Of a DNA stretch of 64,000 nucleotides, positions 62,394 to 64,000 are shown one piece after another. Under the pieces are notes generated by a model. It was not told where the DNA came from, did not search any database, and saw only the letters and a program-made list of their open reading frames with translations. Origin of the DNA: Sphingomonas sp. TDK1 (lineage in GTDB: Bacteria; Pseudomonadota; Alphaproteobacteria; Sphingomonadales; Sphingomonadaceae); the NCBI RefSeq assembly GCF_001650735.1, contig NZ_LXVY01000020.1, positions 1-64,000 on the forward strand. The letters run 5' to 3'. Made by a program: the position numbers and the translations under genes. Within the stretch, counting starts at the first letter, position 1. Every line of letters begins with the position of its first letter.

Positions 62394-62867
62394 ATGAAAT
62401 TTCCCTCGATCGGCGTGATCGTCGTCGGCATGTTTGCGATATTCGTCCTCGCGCTGGTGGCGATCGGGCCACCCACCGAGCGGCCTGCGCCCAGGACCGT
62501 CGCCGAACATTCGCCTCCACCCCCGCCGTCCAGCGTGTCGGCGGGTGGGTTCACGCTGGTTTCGTCCTCGATCGATATGCCGATCGACGACCAGCAATAT
62601 CCCGATGGCCCCAACGCCGACATCATCAATGCTAGCTGCACCTCGTGCCATTCGGCGAGCATGGCGATGACTCAGCCGGCACTGGCGCCGGACCAGTGGA
62701 AAGGCATCGTCACCAAGATGCGCGATGTCTACAAGGCGCCGGTTGCGGAGAAGGACATGCCGGCAATCGTGTCCTATCTGTCCGCCATGCCCGGCCAGCA
62801 ACCGGCGTCGGCGGTTAAGGGCAGTTCGCGTAAGCAGGCGCCCGAGTCTTCGGGCGCTACCGGCTGA
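62394..62867 (+). CDS. Membrane-anchored cytochrome c
   Basis: A 157-residue protein: an N-terminal membrane helix (VIVVGMFAIFVLALVAI), a Pro-rich linker, and a heme-binding CTSCH in INASCTSCHSASM with a late Met ligand candidate in DMPAIVSYLSAMP. It resembles SorB-type cytochrome partners of sulfite dehydrogenases. GAGGAGG precedes the ATG. It follows the sulfite oxidase gene in an operon. Confidence 0.9.
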   Translation: MKFPSIGVIVVGMFAIFVLALVAIGPPTERPAPRTVAEHSPPPPPSSVSAGGFTLVSSSIDMPIDDQQYPDGPNADIINASCTSCHSASMAMTQPALAPDQWKGIVTKMRDVYKAPVAEKDMPAIVSYLSAMPGQQPASAVKGSSRKQAPESSGATG

Positions 62868-62902
62868 CCGCAGACTGTCCATTGGATTTAACGAGGAAAA
62901 GC

Positions 62903-63316
62903 ATGACCACGGAAATGGGACGGCCGACCACTGCCGAAGATCTGGGCACAGGCGGGCTCCAACTCCGCATGGTCGCGGGACCGGCCGCATTCGTCGTCGA
63001 CGAACCCGTGGAGCTCGGCGGACTGGACTTGGGCCCGACGCCCCACGAGCTGGTCCAGGCGGCGCTGGCTTCATGCACGCTCCAGACGATCCGGATGTAT
63101 GCAAAGCGCAAAGGCTGGGCGCTCGGCGCGGTTCGGGCAAAAGTCGTTCTCACGCGGGATGCGACGCGCAATCCGCCCGATCATTTCGTCCGCGCGATCA
63201 CTTTCCCTGCCGACCTTCCGGGCGACCGACGCGCCCGTCTGCTCGAAATAGCGGAGATATGCCCGATCCATCGGATGCTTACGCGCGGTGCGACCGTGGA
63301 GACGAACGCGACCTGA
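62903..63316 (+). CDS. OsmC family protein
   Basis: A 137-residue OsmC/Ohr-type protein. The peroxidatic Cys motif AALASCTLQTIRMYAKRKG is present, and the second Cys is in EICPIHRML. Such enzymes reduce organic hydroperoxides or bind sulfur species. The gene is 36 bases after the cytochrome gene and likely co-transcribed. GAGGAAAAGC precedes the ATG at 62903. Confidence 0.88.
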   Translation: MTTEMGRPTTAEDLGTGGLQLRMVAGPAAFVVDEPVELGGLDLGPTPHELVQAALASCTLQTIRMYAKRKGWALGAVRAKVVLTRDATRNPPDHFVRAITFPADLPGDRRARLLEIAEICPIHRMLTRGATVETNAT

Positions 63317-63438
63317 CCCATCCCAAGTCCCCGCGGACCAGAGCAACTTTCAGGAGCTGAGAGTCGGGGGCCCGATCAAGCTTGTGTCGCAAGTTGCCAT
63401 CCGGGATCCGCAGGCGAGCATTCGTGGCGAACCCATGC

Positions 63439-63996
63439 TTATCGGACCTTCTTGCGCGTATCGATGCCGGTGCTCTCATCGGTCTGCGGTGCAGGGGGCT
63501 GCGTGCCAAGGTCGCGATAGGAGCGCAGGTCGGGCGCCCCGGCGGCGACCGGATTGGCTTCCAGTCGGGCGATCATCCGCTTCATCTCGGCGATCTCGCG
63601 AACCTGGGCATCGATGATGCCATCGGCCAGTCTGCGCACCTGCGGGTCGCGGATGTGCGCCCGCTCGCTGGTCATGATCGCGATCGAATGGTGCGGGATC
63701 ATCGCCTTCATATAGGCGACATCGTCGACCGTCTCCTGGCTGCGCACCAGCCACAATGGGCCTGCGAAGACGGCCGCGGCACCGGCGACGATGCCGATAT
63801 TGGCGCGCCGATTGGGGTACATGCCCCACATGAAGCCGAGCATGATGATCGCCATCACCGCCCCCATGAGGAGCGCCATCCACATGCGCGTCTGGCTGAA
63901 CATGACATGGTCGAGCGCATAGGTGTTGAGATACATGAGCCCGAACATCACGACCGTCGAGGTCGCGATCATCGCGGCGAACCGGCCATAGCCCAT
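63439..63996 (-). CDS. DUF305 membrane protein (start near window edge)
   Basis: A 185-residue protein: three N-terminal transmembrane helices (MIATSTVVMFGLMYLNTY, LLMGAVMAIIMLGFMWG, IGIVAGAAAVFAGPLW), then DUF305 with VAYMKAMIPHHSIAIMTSERA and DPQVRRLADGIIDAQVREIAEM. The ATG at 63996 is only four bases inside the edge; the N-terminus of this family may extend a few residues further, so the gene may be cut by the window. The His pairs again suggest copper or another soft metal. Confidence 0.85.
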   Translation of the reverse strand: MGYGRFAAMIATSTVVMFGLMYLNTYALDHVMFSQTRMWMALLMGAVMAIIMLGFMWGMYPNRRANIGIVAGAAAVFAGPLWLVRSQETVDDVAYMKAMIPHHSIAIMTSERAHIRDPQVRRLADGIIDAQVREIAEMKRMIARLEANPVAAGAPDLRSYRDLGTQPPAPQTDESTGIDTRKKVR

Positions 63997-64000
63997 GCCG

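Noticed and set aside
36175..64000. Right attachment site of the island
   Set aside because: No second copy of the tRNA-Ser 3' end could be found by eye.
1..64000. CRISPR array, rRNA genes, complete insertion sequences
   Set aside because: No regularly spaced direct repeats, no rRNA motifs, and only one short transposase remnant were seen.

Overview
The window is a GC-rich stretch of an alphaproteobacterial chromosome, almost certainly a sphingomonad (Sphingomonas or a close relative). The basis is gene content: a ligase-associated DEXH helicase, an HDxxH Coq4-family protein, an NDUFS4-like complex I subunit, a STAS-fused Mla permease, LOV and HWE histidine kinases, GGAAC-N16-CGTT promoter signals, sphingomonad-type palindromic repeats and Ti-like traA/traC/traD genes. 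No rRNA operon or CRISPR array is present; one tRNA (Ser, GGA anticodon) is.

Positions 1-36,000 are ordinary chromosomal backbone. In order: polyol dehydrogenase and retropepsin-like protease; DEXH helicase; M20 peptidase; recF; a lipoprotein with a clear terminator; Coq4-like protein; dnaN; an outer-membrane beta-barrel; a histidine phosphatase, IalB-like protein and FemAB/GNAT-like protein; mscL; a lemA-TPM-TPM-TPM gene run; NUDIX hydrolase; NDUFS4-like subunit; hrpB with an in-frame palindromic repeat; polyprenyl diphosphate synthase; chorismate mutase; a GH130-GH13-GT4 glycan cluster punctuated by GAAA-loop palindromes; two translationally coupled hybrid histidine kinases; a HAD phosphatase; and a complete Mla-type lipid transport operon (permease, ATPase, MCE protein, lipoprotein).

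At 36,084 a tRNA-Ser gene is followed at once by a P4-type tyrosine integrase, the classic left edge of an integrated element. From there to about 53,250 the content is accessory: a frameshifted secreted-protein gene; a PadR-controlled membrane protein and serine hydrolase sharing one promoter/operator design; an HWE kinase with an EcfG-type promoter and a convergent single-domain response regulator; an Xre/excisionase-like plus PIN toxin-antitoxin pair; an AlpA regulator; an ArdC antirestriction protein; an MNT-HEPN fusion; an HU gene coupled to a YbaK-type deacylase broken by an amber codon; and a conjugation module traD-traC / oriT / traA ending in a truncated gene and IS3 debris. No right attachment site was found in the window.

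The last 10 kb carries ion and redox stress functions. A fluoride (crcB-type) riboswitch precedes a CLC-type antiporter with fluoride-exporter signatures. It is followed by a DsbA-like lipoprotein, a convergent YVTN propeller/DUF305 pair and a uracil-DNA glycosylase family protein. A sulfite module comes next (LysR regulator, TDT exporter, Tat-exported sulfite oxidase, cytochrome c, OsmC protein), and a second DUF305 protein lies at the right edge. Function calls rest on motifs read by eye; no database search was run.
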